A stretch of 64,000 nucleotides of DNA from Winogradskyella sp. PG-2 (GTDB lineage Bacteria; Bacteroidota; Bacteroidia; Flavobacteriales; Flavobacteriaceae). Shown piece after piece: positions 17,446 through 25,903 of the stretch. Both the position numbers and the translations under genes were made by a program. The first letter of the stretch is position 1. Each line of letters begins with the position of its first letter. A model generated the notes under the pieces. It saw only the letters and a list, made by a program, of their open reading frames with translations, did no database searches and was not told the DNA's origin. The stretch lies in contig NZ_AP014583.1 of assembly GCF_000828715.1 (NCBI RefSeq), forward strand, positions 1,300,001-1,364,000. Direction: 5' to 3'.

Positions 17446-17484
17446 ATAGATAAACGCTCTGACAATTCAGAGTGTTTATCTATT
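17445..17484. terminator. Long bidirectional hairpin between the repeat protein and the CYTH gene
   Basis: An 18-bp stem with one G-T pair and a CAAT loop; the left arm starts AATAGATAAAC and the right arm ends GTTTATCTATT. It begins at the last base of the plus-strand stop codon and covers the last codons of the minus-strand CYTH gene. It lacks a long T-run on the plus strand, so terminator strength is uncertain. Confidence 0.65.
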
Positions 17485-17949
17485 CCATAATTTAAATGGT
17501 ATTTTACTTAACTGAGTATTATAATACCTCACATCTCCTGTAACCTCTTTTCCTAGCCAAGTCGGCTTTTCAAAAATCTCATTTTCAGTATTCAATTCTA
17601 CCTCTGCAATAATTAACCCCTCACTATCACCAAAAAATTCATCAACTTCAAAAGTGTGATTCCCAACATTTACTTCGTAACGGATTTTGTCTATGATTCC
17701 ATCCTCGCAAAGTTGTAAAAGCGATTCTGCATCGGTTTTAGAAATTTCTTTTTCCCATTCAAATCGAGATAGACCGTTTTGAGATGATTTCCCTTTTACT
17801 GTTATATAGCCTATATCCTTTTTAATTCTAATTCTCACAGTGCGCTCAGCATGACTATTTAAAAAACCTTGCTTAATAGAATAATTATTGTGCGATTCAG
17901 ATCTATAAGTATTTGTCTTCACTAAAAATTTACGTTCTATTTCTATCAT
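17476..17949 (-). CDS. CYTH domain protein (triphosphate tunnel metalloenzyme)
   Basis: A 157-aa single-domain CYTH protein. The N-terminal signature MIEIERKFLV (ExExK) starts at the ATG at 17949; an ATG six codons upstream (17967) is possible but would precede the motif unusually. Charged strand motifs forming the tunnel are visible: RTVRIRIKKDIGYITVKG, RFEWEKEIS, KIRYEV, EVDEF and IAEVEL. Such stand-alone bacterial proteins hydrolyse tripolyphosphate or nucleoside triphosphates; the exact substrate cannot be read here. It is divergent from dinB, with 38 bases between the starts. Confidence 0.88.
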   Translation of the reverse strand: MIEIERKFLVKTNTYRSESHNNYSIKQGFLNSHAERTVRIRIKKDIGYITVKGKSSQNGLSRFEWEKEISKTDAESLLQLCEDGIIDKIRYEVNVGNHTFEVDEFFGDSEGLIIAEVELNTENEIFEKPTWLGKEVTGDVRYYNTQLSKIPFKLWNR

Positions 17950-17987
17950 CAAAACTCTAAAAGACATTTAATGTCTAAATTTACATT

Positions 17988-19097
17988 ATGCTTAACAATT
18001 TACCAATAAGAAAGATAATTCATGTAGATATGGATGCATTTTATGCCTCTGTAGCTCAAATGGACAATCCTGAATTAAGAGGTAAACCCATTGCAGTTGG
18101 AGGAGGTGGAAAACGTGGAGTTATTAGTGCTGCAAGCTACGAAGCTCGTAAGTTTGGCGTAAAAAGCGCAATGTCTGGCCGTTTAGCTGAGAAACTTTGC
18201 CCTCAGCTTATTTTTATAAGAACTGATTTTGCTAGATATTCTGAAATATCAAAACGTGTTAAATCTATTTTTTATGACTACACAGATTTAGTAGAGCCCT
18301 TATCTCTTGATGAAGCTTATCTAGACGTTACAGAAAACAAAATAGACCTTCCTAGTGCCACTTTAATTGCGCAAAAGATAAGAGCAAGGGTTTATGATGA
18401 AATTGGCTTAACGGCTTCAGCAGGTATCTCTATAAATAAATTTATTGCAAAGGTTGCTAGTGATTACAATAAGCCTAATGGCCAGAAAACCGTCAATCCA
18501 GAAGATGTGCTACAATTTTTGGAAGATTTAGATATTAGAAAGTTTTATGGTGTTGGTAAAGTAACTGCTGAAAAAATGTATCAAAAAGGGATTTTTACAG
18601 GAAAAGATCTAAAGTCTAAAACGTTAGATTATCTAGATCAAAATTTTGGAAAGTCTGGTCGTTATTATTATCATGTAGTTCGTGGTATTCATAATAGTGA
18701 AGTGAAACCAAATCGCATTCGTAAATCTTTAGCTGCTGAACGTACATTCAGTGAGAACTTATCATCTGAGATTTTTATGCTCGAAAAACTTGAGCATATT
18801 GCAGAGGAAGTTTCAAGGCGGTTAGTTAAAAGTAAGGTTGCTGGTAAAACCGTAACCCTAAAAATAAAGTATAGTGACTTTACGCTACAAACGCGAAGTA
18901 AAACATTGCCATATTATATCTATGAAAAAGCTATTATTCTTGAAACTGCTAAGGATTTATTATATCAGGACAAATTGGATAACTCGGTTAGACTTTTAGG
19001 AATTTCATTGTCTAATTTAAATACTGATCCTAAAAAATCTAAAGCTGTAGAAAAAGAAAAGAAGTCTGTTAGCGTACAGTTAAAGTTCGATTTTTAG
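17988..19097 (+). CDS. dinB: DNA polymerase IV (Y-family)
   Basis: A 369-aa Y-family translesion polymerase. The catalytic carboxylates are visible: DMDAFYASV near residue 14 and SLDEAYLDVT near residue 105. So are the ISAASYEARKFGVKSAM fingers motif, the helix-hairpin-helix region (FYGVGKVTAEKMYQKGIFTGKDL) and the little-finger domain. The C-terminus ends VSVQLKFDF, which resembles a beta-clamp-binding peptide (QLxLF-like, here QLKFDF). It starts 38 bases from the divergent CYTH gene. No LexA-like operator was recognised. Confidence 0.95.
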   Translation: MLNNLPIRKIIHVDMDAFYASVAQMDNPELRGKPIAVGGGGKRGVISAASYEARKFGVKSAMSGRLAEKLCPQLIFIRTDFARYSEISKRVKSIFYDYTDLVEPLSLDEAYLDVTENKIDLPSATLIAQKIRARVYDEIGLTASAGISINKFIAKVASDYNKPNGQKTVNPEDVLQFLEDLDIRKFYGVGKVTAEKMYQKGIFTGKDLKSKTLDYLDQNFGKSGRYYYHVVRGIHNSEVKPNRIRKSLAAERTFSENLSSEIFMLEKLEHIAEEVSRRLVKSKVAGKTVTLKIKYSDFTLQTRSKTLPYYIYEKAIILETAKDLLYQDKLDNSVRLLGISLSNLNTDPKKSKAVEKEKKSVSVQLKFDF

Positions 19098-19144
19098 TCT
19101 TTTGAATTTATTAAGTTTATAAGACTAATGCAAACGATCAAAAA

Positions 19145-20134
19145 ATGAAATTCTACACTAAAATTCTAGTTGTACTTTTATTTGTTACGCTTACATCCTG
19201 TAAAGAAAAAGAAGAAACAAAAAAAGAATCCGTTAAATCTGATAGGCAAAATCAGCAAAAAGAAGGTGTGCAACCTTTTGCAAAACACATCTTTTCTCAA
19301 TTTACTAATGTTAGGGATTTTACGATTAATACTGATGAAAATGAAGCTTACTTCACATTACAAAGTCCCGCAAGAGAATTATCCGTGATAATGAGAATTA
19401 AAAAAGTAGATAATAAATGGCAAGAACCTAAAATTAGCCATTTTTCTGGACAATATATCGATTTAGAACCTTTCTTGTCTCCAGATAATTTAAAGCTATA
19501 TTTTGTGTCTAATAGGCCTGTTTCAAAAGACAGCACAAATACCAAAGACATGGATATTTGGTATGTGGAACGTGAAACTAAAACATCTACTTGGTCAACA
19601 CCTAAAAATATTGGTGCTCCAATAAATACAGATGGAGATGAATTTTATCCAGCAGTTACTAGTAATGGTAATTTATACTTCACAACTATTAAAAAAAAAC
19701 TCGAATCTGCAGACGATATCTTTGTTAGCAAATGGGAAAATAACGTTTATTCCGAGCCCACGCTTCTTGGAGAAGGAGTCAATACCAAAGGTGCAGAATA
19801 TAATGCCTTTATTGCACCAGACGAATCCTATATTATTTTTTGTGGTTGGAGACGACCAGATGCTTTAGGTTCTGGCGATTTGTACATTAGTAAAAATTTA
19901 AATGGTGAATGGACTAAAGCTAAAAACCTTGGAGAAGGTGTTAATTCTAAGCATATGGAATTTTGCCCTTTTGTAAATGATAGAATACTTTATTTTACAA
20001 GTCGAAGAAGTAATGTAATACAAAAAGAAACAGGATATGCCAATGCCAAAGAATTATTCTCTGAAATAAATCGTTATGATAATGGTGCTAGTAGGATTTA
20101 TCAAGTTAATTTAAGTAAAACTTTGAATCAATAA
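19145..20134 (+). CDS. PD40 beta-propeller lipoprotein
   Basis: A 329-aa lipoprotein: signal peptide with lipobox TLTSC (Cys20), then a Lys/Glu-rich linker and a WD40-like propeller made of PD40 (TolB-like) repeats (for example SPDNLKLYFVSNRPV, TSNGNLYFTTIKK, APDESYIIFCGWRRPD, FVNDRILYFTSRR). These domains usually bind proteins or glycans at the envelope. No enzymatic motif is visible. It has no OmpA domain, unlike the related propeller protein at 13993. It is probably its own transcription unit between dinB and the convergent pyk. Confidence 0.85.
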   Translation: MKFYTKILVVLLFVTLTSCKEKEETKKESVKSDRQNQQKEGVQPFAKHIFSQFTNVRDFTINTDENEAYFTLQSPARELSVIMRIKKVDNKWQEPKISHFSGQYIDLEPFLSPDNLKLYFVSNRPVSKDSTNTKDMDIWYVERETKTSTWSTPKNIGAPINTDGDEFYPAVTSNGNLYFTTIKKKLESADDIFVSKWENNVYSEPTLLGEGVNTKGAEYNAFIAPDESYIIFCGWRRPDALGSGDLYISKNLNGEWTKAKNLGEGVNSKHMEFCPFVNDRILYFTSRRSNVIQKETGYANAKELFSEINRYDNGASRIYQVNLSKTLNQ

Positions 20135-20158
20135 TAATCACAAAAACAATATTGATTA

Positions 20159-21592
20159 TTACTCATTAGAAATTTCTCGAACGCGTAAGGTATTTACCAT
20201 ACCTTTCTCTGCTATTGGCATTGAAGCTAAACTTATAACCATATCTCCTTTATCCAAATAGCCACTTTTCTTAGCTATTCTATTGGTATCTCTAACAGTT
20301 TCATCTGTACTTACAAACTTGTCGTAAAAAAATGCTGTAACACCCCAAAGTAAATTGAGTTGTGTTAGAATACGTTTATTTGATGTAAACACTAAAATAT
20401 GAGCTTGTGGTCTCCAAGCCGAAATCTGAAATGCTGTATAACCACTATTCGTTAAAGTAGAAATAGCCTTAGCATTAATCTCATTTGCCATATTAGCTGC
20501 ATGGTAACATATCGCCTTAGTTATATATCTTTTAGTTCGGATATGTGGTGGTGATTGTGGCACTTCTATTAGTGGTGAATCTTCAACACTACGTATAATA
20601 TTTGCCATTTGTCTAATCACTTGTACAGGATATTGCCCAACTGAAGTTTCACCAGACAACATCACAGCATCAGCTCCATCCATAACAGAATTTGCTACGT
20701 CATTTACCTCAGCACGTGTTGGAGTTAAACTTGTAATCATTGTCTCCATCATTTGGGTGGCGATAATTACAGGAATTCTAGCGCGTTTAGCTCTTAAAAC
20801 TAATTGCTTTTGTACTAATGGTACTTCCTCAGCTGGAATTTCCACACCTAAATCACCACGAGCTACCATTAAACCATCACAATACGCAACAATTTTATCT
20901 ATATTCTCAACAGCTTCAGGTTTTTCAATCTTTGCTATAATAGGTATTTTATGATCACTATGTTCAGAAATTAATTTTTCGAGTTGCATTAAATCTTCTG
21001 CATGACGCACAAAGGATAGTGCAATCCAATCTACTCCTAATTTACAAGCAAAAATAGCATCTTCAACATCTTTTTCTGTTAGTGCTGGTTGCGATATGTT
21101 AGTATTAGGAAGGTTTACACCTTTCTTAGATTTAAGTGGACCACCTTGTATAACTTTAGCTTTAACTTCAGACTTTCCATCTGTTGACACCACTTCAAAA
21201 TGTAATTTCCCGTCATCTAAAAGAATGCGTTCTCCAGGTTTTGCATCTTGAGGAAACTTATCATATGTCATATAGACACGTTCTTTCGTGCCTTCAAAAC
21301 GTTCTCCTGTTGCAAAAATAATTTCATCTCCAGGATTAACCACAACTTCTCCTTTCATCATTCCAACACGTAATTTAGGACCTTGTAAATCTCCTAGGAT
21401 AGACGCGTTGTATCCAAACTCATCATTAAGCTCTCTAATCAATTTTACACGTTCTTCAACGTCTTTATAATCTGCATGAGAAAAGTTAACTCTAAATACA
21501 TTAGCTCCTTCATCTAACATAGCTTTTAAAACTTCTTTCTTGCTAGTTGCTGGGCCTAATGTGGCTACTATTTTTGTTTTCTTGTTCGACAT
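20159..21592 (-). CDS. pyk: Pyruvate kinase
   Basis: A 477-aa pyruvate kinase (phosphoenolpyruvate + ADP to pyruvate + ATP). Motifs seen: N-terminal KIVATLGPAT, VNFSHA, LGDLQGPKLRVG, the active-site IAKIEKPEAVENID, MVARGDLGVEIP and the KRARIPVIIATQMMETM segment, followed by the A-domain MDGADAVMLSGETSVGQYP and a C-terminal domain. The ATG at 21592 is chosen over a TTG one codon upstream. It lies four bases after the IPExxxVDY gene, with which it forms a minus-strand operon downstream of rnc-fabF-acpP. Confidence 0.97.
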   Translation of the reverse strand: MSNKKTKIVATLGPATSKKEVLKAMLDEGANVFRVNFSHADYKDVEERVKLIRELNDEFGYNASILGDLQGPKLRVGMMKGEVVVNPGDEIIFATGERFEGTKERVYMTYDKFPQDAKPGERILLDDGKLHFEVVSTDGKSEVKAKVIQGGPLKSKKGVNLPNTNISQPALTEKDVEDAIFACKLGVDWIALSFVRHAEDLMQLEKLISEHSDHKIPIIAKIEKPEAVENIDKIVAYCDGLMVARGDLGVEIPAEEVPLVQKQLVLRAKRARIPVIIATQMMETMITSLTPTRAEVNDVANSVMDGADAVMLSGETSVGQYPVQVIRQMANIIRSVEDSPLIEVPQSPPHIRTKRYITKAICYHAANMANEINAKAISTLTNSGYTAFQISAWRPQAHILVFTSNKRILTQLNLLWGVTAFFYDKFVSTDETVRDTNRIAKKSGYLDKGDMVISLASMPIAEKGMVNTLRVREISNE

Positions 21593-21596
21593 CAAT

Positions 21597-22076
21597 TCAA
21601 AAAATTAAATGATCTTTAGATTTTATTTTTAACGGATCTACCGTGTAACTTGTTATAATTTGAGGAATAGCTTGTAATCGATTTAAGATTAGCTTTTCAT
21701 TTACATTCTGTATTTCGTCAGAAATCTTAATGAAATAATCCACCTTATTCAACTCTGATATTAAATTGAAGGTCTTAAGCACTTTCTCACTCGTTTCAAA
21801 CAATGTTCCTGAACTGTATAAACTATCTTCTTCTCTCTTACACACATTAGAAACTAAGTTCCAAGTAACATATTGAGCTTTATTATTCCACTCAAAAATA
21901 CTGTACGATGATTCTAAATACTTAAAATCTAAATCCTCTAATTTTCTTTCTAAACTAAGGTTTAAATTCTGATTGAGTAAATACGCCAAACGATAATCTT
22001 CTAGCCTACAATGAATAGCAATGAGCTTATAGGTGTCGTCATAAAAATCATCTACCAGAAGTTTGTGTAAAGCCAT
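21597..22076 (-). CDS. IPExxxVDY family protein
   Basis: A 159-aa Bacteroidota protein of the IPExxxVDY family, found next to pyk or rnc in many Flavobacteriaceae. The N-terminus (MALHKLLVDDFYDDTYKLIAIHC) and the YSIFEWNNKAQYVTWNL segment are typical. The naming motif appears here in weakened form as IPQIITSYTVD near the C-terminus (Gln for Glu). It has no signal peptide and no known function. It ends four bases before the pyk start and is about 120 bases after rnc, a gap where I see no hairpin or gene. Confidence 0.8.
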   Translation of the reverse strand: MALHKLLVDDFYDDTYKLIAIHCRLEDYRLAYLLNQNLNLSLERKLEDLDFKYLESSYSIFEWNNKAQYVTWNLVSNVCKREEDSLYSSGTLFETSEKVLKTFNLISELNKVDYFIKISDEIQNVNEKLILNRLQAIPQIITSYTVDPLKIKSKDHLIF

Positions 22077-22198
22077 ACAGTAATAACTTTGAATGGTAAA
22101 TATAGAATAATAATAGCTTTAAAATATTAACTTTTGGTTATTCTTAATCCATAAAATCTACGAAAACGTTATAGTAGAACGGAAATTTATACAACCAA

Positions 22199-22939
22199 CT
22201 AAATTAGTTTGGTGATTTGCTTTTGAAATGCGAAAAAAGCACGTTTTGATGCTTTCTCTTCAGCCTTTTTCTTAGAAGTTGCTCTTGCTTTAGAAACCAC
22301 TTTATCATTAACACTTAGTTTCACAGAGAAGTGTTTTAATTCATCATTCCCTGTATCTTCATAAACATTATAATCGAACGTATTTTTCTCTTTTTGACAC
22401 CATTCTATGAGTAGACTCTTATAACTTATAACTTTTCCTTCTAAAGTTTCTATATCTACATAAGGGTTTATAACACGCTTGTATATGAATTTTTCACATA
22501 CCTTATAACCTCTATCGAGATAAATAGCTCCTACTAATGCTTCAAAAAGATTACCATGTATATTATTTCCAAAGTTGGATTTTGGAATTCTACTTTGTAC
22601 TAATTCAATAAGTCCTAAATCTTTACCTAGTTCATTAAGGTGTTCTCTACTCACAACTTTAGAACGCATTTTAGTCAAGTATCCTTCATCACCATGTGGC
22701 ACTTTCTCAAATAAATAAGCTGCTATAACTGAACTGAGCATAGCATCGCCAACAAATTCTAAACGTTCGTAGTTTAAAGCATTACCTTTTTTGTCCTTAA
22801 TATTCATAGAACGATGGGTAAATGCTTTTATATATAATGGTTTTGATTTCGGTTTAAAGTCTAAGATTTCTTTGAGTTGTAAAAAAAAATTCCCGTCTTC
22901 TTGTGAACGGGAATTTAATATGTTACGAATGAAACTCAT
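22199..22939 (-). CDS. rnc: Ribonuclease III
   Basis: A 246-aa RNase III that cleaves double-stranded RNA in rRNA processing and mRNA decay. The signature NYERLEFVGDAMLSSVIA is present, with the downstream acidic residues (NLFEALVGAIYLDRGY). The C-terminal double-stranded RNA-binding domain (about residues 175-240: YKSLLIEWCQKEKNTFDYNV, KKKAEEKASKRAF) is complete. It starts seven bases after fabF, keeping the acpP-fabF-rnc order conserved in Bacteroidota and many other bacteria. Confidence 0.96.
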   Translation of the reverse strand: MSFIRNILNSRSQEDGNFFLQLKEILDFKPKSKPLYIKAFTHRSMNIKDKKGNALNYERLEFVGDAMLSSVIAAYLFEKVPHGDEGYLTKMRSKVVSREHLNELGKDLGLIELVQSRIPKSNFGNNIHGNLFEALVGAIYLDRGYKVCEKFIYKRVINPYVDIETLEGKVISYKSLLIEWCQKEKNTFDYNVYEDTGNDELKHFSVKLSVNDKVVSKARATSKKKAEEKASKRAFFAFQKQITKLI

Positions 22940-22946
22940 TCGAGAT

Positions 22947-24197
22947 TTAATCTAATTTTTTAAATAATACACAAGCGTTGTGTCCGCCAAATCCAAATGT
23001 ATTACTCATTGCGACTTTAACATCTCGTTTCTGAGCTCTATTGAGTGTTAAGTTTAATTCTGGGTCTATATTTTCGTCAACCGTTTCGTGGTTAATTGTC
23101 GGTGGGACAATACCATGCTTCATTGCCATGATAGAAGCAATTGCTTCAATAGCTCCAGCAGCACCCAACAAATGACCTGTCATAGATTTTGTAGAATTAA
23201 TACTTATGTTTTTAGCGTGACTGCCAAATACTGTCGATATAGCTTTTAATTCGGCAACATCACCTAAAGGTGTCGAGGTACCGTGTGTATTAATATGATC
23301 TACATCTTCAGGATTTAAACCTGCATTTTCTAAACAATTTTTCATTACCGCAATAACACCTATTCCTTCAGGATGTGGTGCCGTCATATGATACGCATCA
23401 GAAGATAAACCACCACCTACAACTTCTGCATAGATTTTAGCTCCTCTTGATTTCGCGTGTTCGTACTCTTCTAAGACTATAGAACCCGCTCCTTCTCCTA
23501 ATACAAAACCATCTCGGTTTGCATCAAAAGGCCTAGAAGCTGTTTGAGGATCATCATTTCGAGTACTCATTGCGTGCATAGCATTAAAACCTCCCATACC
23601 TGCAATAGTAACTGCGGCTTCACTTCCACCAGTAATTACAACATCACAATGTCCTAAACGTATAGTGTTTAAAGCATCGATTATTGAATTGGCAGAAGAG
23701 GCACAAGCAGAAACTGTTGTGTAGTTAGGTCCCATGAAACCATATTTTATAGATATGTTTCCTGGTGCTATATCAGCAATCATTTTAGGAATGAACCGTG
23801 GATTAAATCGAGGGGTTCCGTCACCAGCAGCGAAGTTTAACACCTCTTCTTGAAATGTTTCTAAACCACCAATACCTGCTCCCCAAATTACTCCTACTCT
23901 TAATTTGTTTATTGCATCTAGATCTAGTTTTGAGTCTGCAATTGCTTCATCCGAAGCCACCATTGCATACTGCGAAAACTTATCCATTTGACGCGCTAAT
24001 TTTCTATCAATAAAGTCAGTAACTTCAAAGTTTTTTATTTCACAAGCGAATTTGGTTTTGAACTTTTCAGCATCAAAATGCGTTATAGGCGCTGCACCAC
24101 TTTTGCCATTTATAAGCGCATCCCAATATTCATCTTTGGTATTGCCTATTGGTGTAAGTGCACCTAAACCAGTAACTACAACTCGCTTTAATTCCAT
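22947..24197 (-). CDS. fabF: 3-oxoacyl-[acyl-carrier-protein] synthase II
   Basis: A 416-aa beta-ketoacyl-ACP synthase II that elongates acyl chains in fatty acid synthesis. The Cys-His-His triad is visible: Cys165 in TVSACASSANS, His in NTHGTSTPLGD and His in SMTGHLLGAAGAIE. The C-terminal SNTFGFGGHNACVLF motif is typical. It starts 13 bases after acpP and ends seven bases before rnc, all in one minus-strand operon. Confidence 0.97.
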   Translation of the reverse strand: MELKRVVVTGLGALTPIGNTKDEYWDALINGKSGAAPITHFDAEKFKTKFACEIKNFEVTDFIDRKLARQMDKFSQYAMVASDEAIADSKLDLDAINKLRVGVIWGAGIGGLETFQEEVLNFAAGDGTPRFNPRFIPKMIADIAPGNISIKYGFMGPNYTTVSACASSANSIIDALNTIRLGHCDVVITGGSEAAVTIAGMGGFNAMHAMSTRNDDPQTASRPFDANRDGFVLGEGAGSIVLEEYEHAKSRGAKIYAEVVGGGLSSDAYHMTAPHPEGIGVIAVMKNCLENAGLNPEDVDHINTHGTSTPLGDVAELKAISTVFGSHAKNISINSTKSMTGHLLGAAGAIEAIASIMAMKHGIVPPTINHETVDENIDPELNLTLNRAQKRDVKVAMSNTFGFGGHNACVLFKKLD

Positions 24198-24210
24198 AAA
24201 AATAGAGTTC

Positions 24211-24444
24211 TTATTTTGCTTCTTCTATATAAGAAATAGCTTGACCAACTGTTGCGATGTTTTCAGCTTGATCATCTGGGATTTGAATATCAAATTCTTT
24301 TTCAAATTCCATTATTAATTCAACAGTATCTAGTGAATCCGCTCCTAAATCGTTAGTGAAGCTAGCTTCAGTTACAACTTCGTTTTCATCAACGCCCAAT
24401 TTATCTACGATAATCGCTTTTACTCTTGATGCAATGTCTGACAT
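24211..24444 (-). CDS. acpP: Acyl carrier protein
   Basis: A 77-aa acidic acyl carrier protein. The phosphopantetheine attachment serine is in the [14 protein letters not shown] motif near residue 37. The helices II/III region ([20 protein letters not shown]) is normal. It is the first gene of the acpP-fabF-rnc operon. A perfect TAnnTTTG box lies 32 bases upstream of its ATG. Confidence 0.98.
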   Translation of the reverse strand: MSDIASRVKAIIVDKLGVDENEVVTEASFTNDLGADSLDTVELIMEFEKEFDIQIPDDQAENIATVGQAISYIEEAK

Positions 24445-24475
24445 AATCTTTTAATTTTAAGTTTTAATTAGATGG

Positions 24476-24483
24476 CAAAAATA
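24476..24483 (-). promoter_or_regulatory. -7 box of the acpP-fabF-rnc operon (minus strand)
   Basis: Read on the minus strand this is TATTTTTG, matching TAnnTTTG and giving a leader of about 28 bases before acpP. No strong TTG element is seen at the -33 position. Confidence 0.55.
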
Positions 24484-24625
24484 AAAAACTTTATTTTAAA
24501 AATCACCTTTACCGATAAAATGTGCTTTTAATTGCAAAAAATCGATAGAAGTATTTTTGTTTTGCCTTAATTGTTAATTATTATTCTTTTTTTTGTCTGA
24601 ATAATATAACATTGATTGTCTGTAA

Positions 24626-25192
24626 ATGAAACGTATTGTAATCTTTGCGTCCGGATCTGGAAGTAATGCTGAAAATTTAATTAAGTTTTTTCACAACAGA
24701 GATAATGTGTCTGTTATTCAGGTACTAACTAACAATCCTTATGCCAAAGTGTTAGACCGTTGTAAAAAACTGAATGTTAGCGCATTGTCTTTTAACAGAA
24801 TTGCTTTCTCAAAGACAGAAGATGTATTAAATATATTAAAAGTAACACAGCCAGATCTAATTGTACTTGCTGGATTTCTTTGGAAATTTCCTGAATTCAT
24901 CTTGAAAGAATTTGAAAATAAAGTCATTAATATTCATCCTGCACTTCTACCAAACTATGGAGGAAAAGGTATGTATGGTATGCATGTTCATAAGGCAGTA
25001 GTAGAAAATAAAGAAACTGAAACTGGTATTACAATTCATTATGTAAATGAAAATTATGATGAAGGAGCTATTATTTTTCAGGCAAAATGTAATGTTTTAC
25101 CCACGGATTCTGCTAATGATGTAGCTGAAAAGATACATTTGTTAGAGATGGAGCATTTCCCTAAGGTGGTTGATAGGATATTAAATGAGTAA
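24626..25192 (+). CDS. purN: Phosphoribosylglycinamide formyltransferase
   Basis: A 188-aa PurN that transfers a formyl group from 10-formyl-THF to GAR in purine synthesis. Motifs: N-terminal IVIFASGSGSNAENLI, the formyl-THF hydrolysis loop INIHPALLPNYGGKGMYG with catalytic Asn and His, and the downstream TGITIHYVNENYDEGAIIFQ with the catalytic Asp. Length is normal. Its stop codon TAA (25190-25192) overlaps the RNase H gene start (ATGAGTAA), so the two are probably translated together. It is divergent from acpP. Confidence 0.96.
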   Translation: MKRIVIFASGSGSNAENLIKFFHNRDNVSVIQVLTNNPYAKVLDRCKKLNVSALSFNRIAFSKTEDVLNILKVTQPDLIVLAGFLWKFPEFILKEFENKVINIHPALLPNYGGKGMYGMHVHKAVVENKETETGITIHYVNENYDEGAIIFQAKCNVLPTDSANDVAEKIHLLEMEHFPKVVDRILNE

Positions 25193-25825
25193 AAAGAAAA
25201 AAAATATTATACTGTTTGGAAAGGGCATCACACAGGTGTCTTTGAATCTTGGCAAGACTGCAAAGCCCAAATTAAAGACTTTAAAGGCGCGCAGTATAAA
25301 TCATTTTCAACTTTTGCGGCTGCTTATAAAGCTTTAATAGGCAATTACAAAGATTATATAGTTAAATCTAAATCTTTTAAAAGCGAACTTTCTGAAGCAC
25401 AACTTAAAAAGATTGGTCAACCTAATTACAATTCTATATCAGTTGATGCGGCTTCTAGTGGTAATCCTGGTATAATGGAATATAGAGGCGTAGATACTAA
25501 AACCAAAAAACAACTTTTTATTCAAGGGCCTTTTAAAGAAGGGACAAATAATATTGGTGAATTTTTAGCATTAGTGCATGGGTTAGCTTTTTTAAAGCAA
25601 AATAAAAGCGATCGTATTATGTATACAGATTCAAGAACAGCTATGAGTTGGGTTAGAAAAAAAACGTGTAATTCTAAATTAGAACGTAATAAAAAAAACG
25701 AACCTGTTTATGATTTGGTAGATCGCGCTGTAAAATGGTTAAAAACAAATGATTATTCTACAACAATTGTAAAATGGGAAACCAAAGCTTGGGGGGAAAT
25801 TCCTGCAGATTTTGGTAGAAAATAA
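25185..25825 (+). pseudogene. Viroplasmin-type ribonuclease H, out of frame at an A8 tract after codon 4
   Basis: The downstream frame (from about 25200 to the TAA at 25825) encodes a complete viroplasmin domain (YYTVWKGHHTGVFESW) and an RNase HI domain with its acidic residues: Asp in DAASSGNPG, Glu in NIGEFLALVHGL, Asp in YTDSRTAMSWV and the C-terminal WGEIPADFGRK. The only start codon nearby is the ATG at 25185, overlapping the purN stop, in another frame. Translation from it reads MSKKKK and ends at 25335-25337. One extra A in the A8 run at 25197-25204 would join the two frames. It may be a mutation, a homopolymer read error, or a gene rescued by slippage on the A-run. No other start exists in the RNase H frame between the purN stop and the domain. 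Confidence 0.8.
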
Positions 25826-25873
25826 TATCTATTTAAAGGTGAAATTCCTATTTCACAAGGAATATATTTTATG

Positions 25874-25881
25874 TAAATTTG
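25874..25881 (+). promoter_or_regulatory. -7 box for the PfkB kinase gene
   Basis: TAAATTTG matches TAnnTTTG, 22 bases before the ATG at 25904. Just upstream is a small perfect inverted repeat (GTGAAAT-tcct-ATTTCAC, 25839-25856) without a T-run, near the -33 region; it could be a weak terminator of the RNase H gene or an operator. Confidence 0.5.
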
Positions 25882-25903
25882 CACCTTAATTCAAACATAG
25901 GTA

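Noticed and set aside
19095..19127. Inverted repeat TTAGTCTT/AAGACTAA after dinB as a terminator
   Set aside because: The loop is long and no T-run follows; it also includes the stop codon.
20138..20163. Inverted repeat AATAATC/GATTATT between the PD40 lipoprotein and pyk as a terminator
   Set aside because: The stem is only 7 bp of A/T-rich pairs with a long loop and no T-run, so it is weak for this composition.
25839..25856. Hairpin GTGAAAT-tcct-ATTTCAC as a terminator of the RNase H gene
   Set aside because: No T-run follows and the stem is 7 bp of mostly A/T pairs; noted only as a possible weak site.
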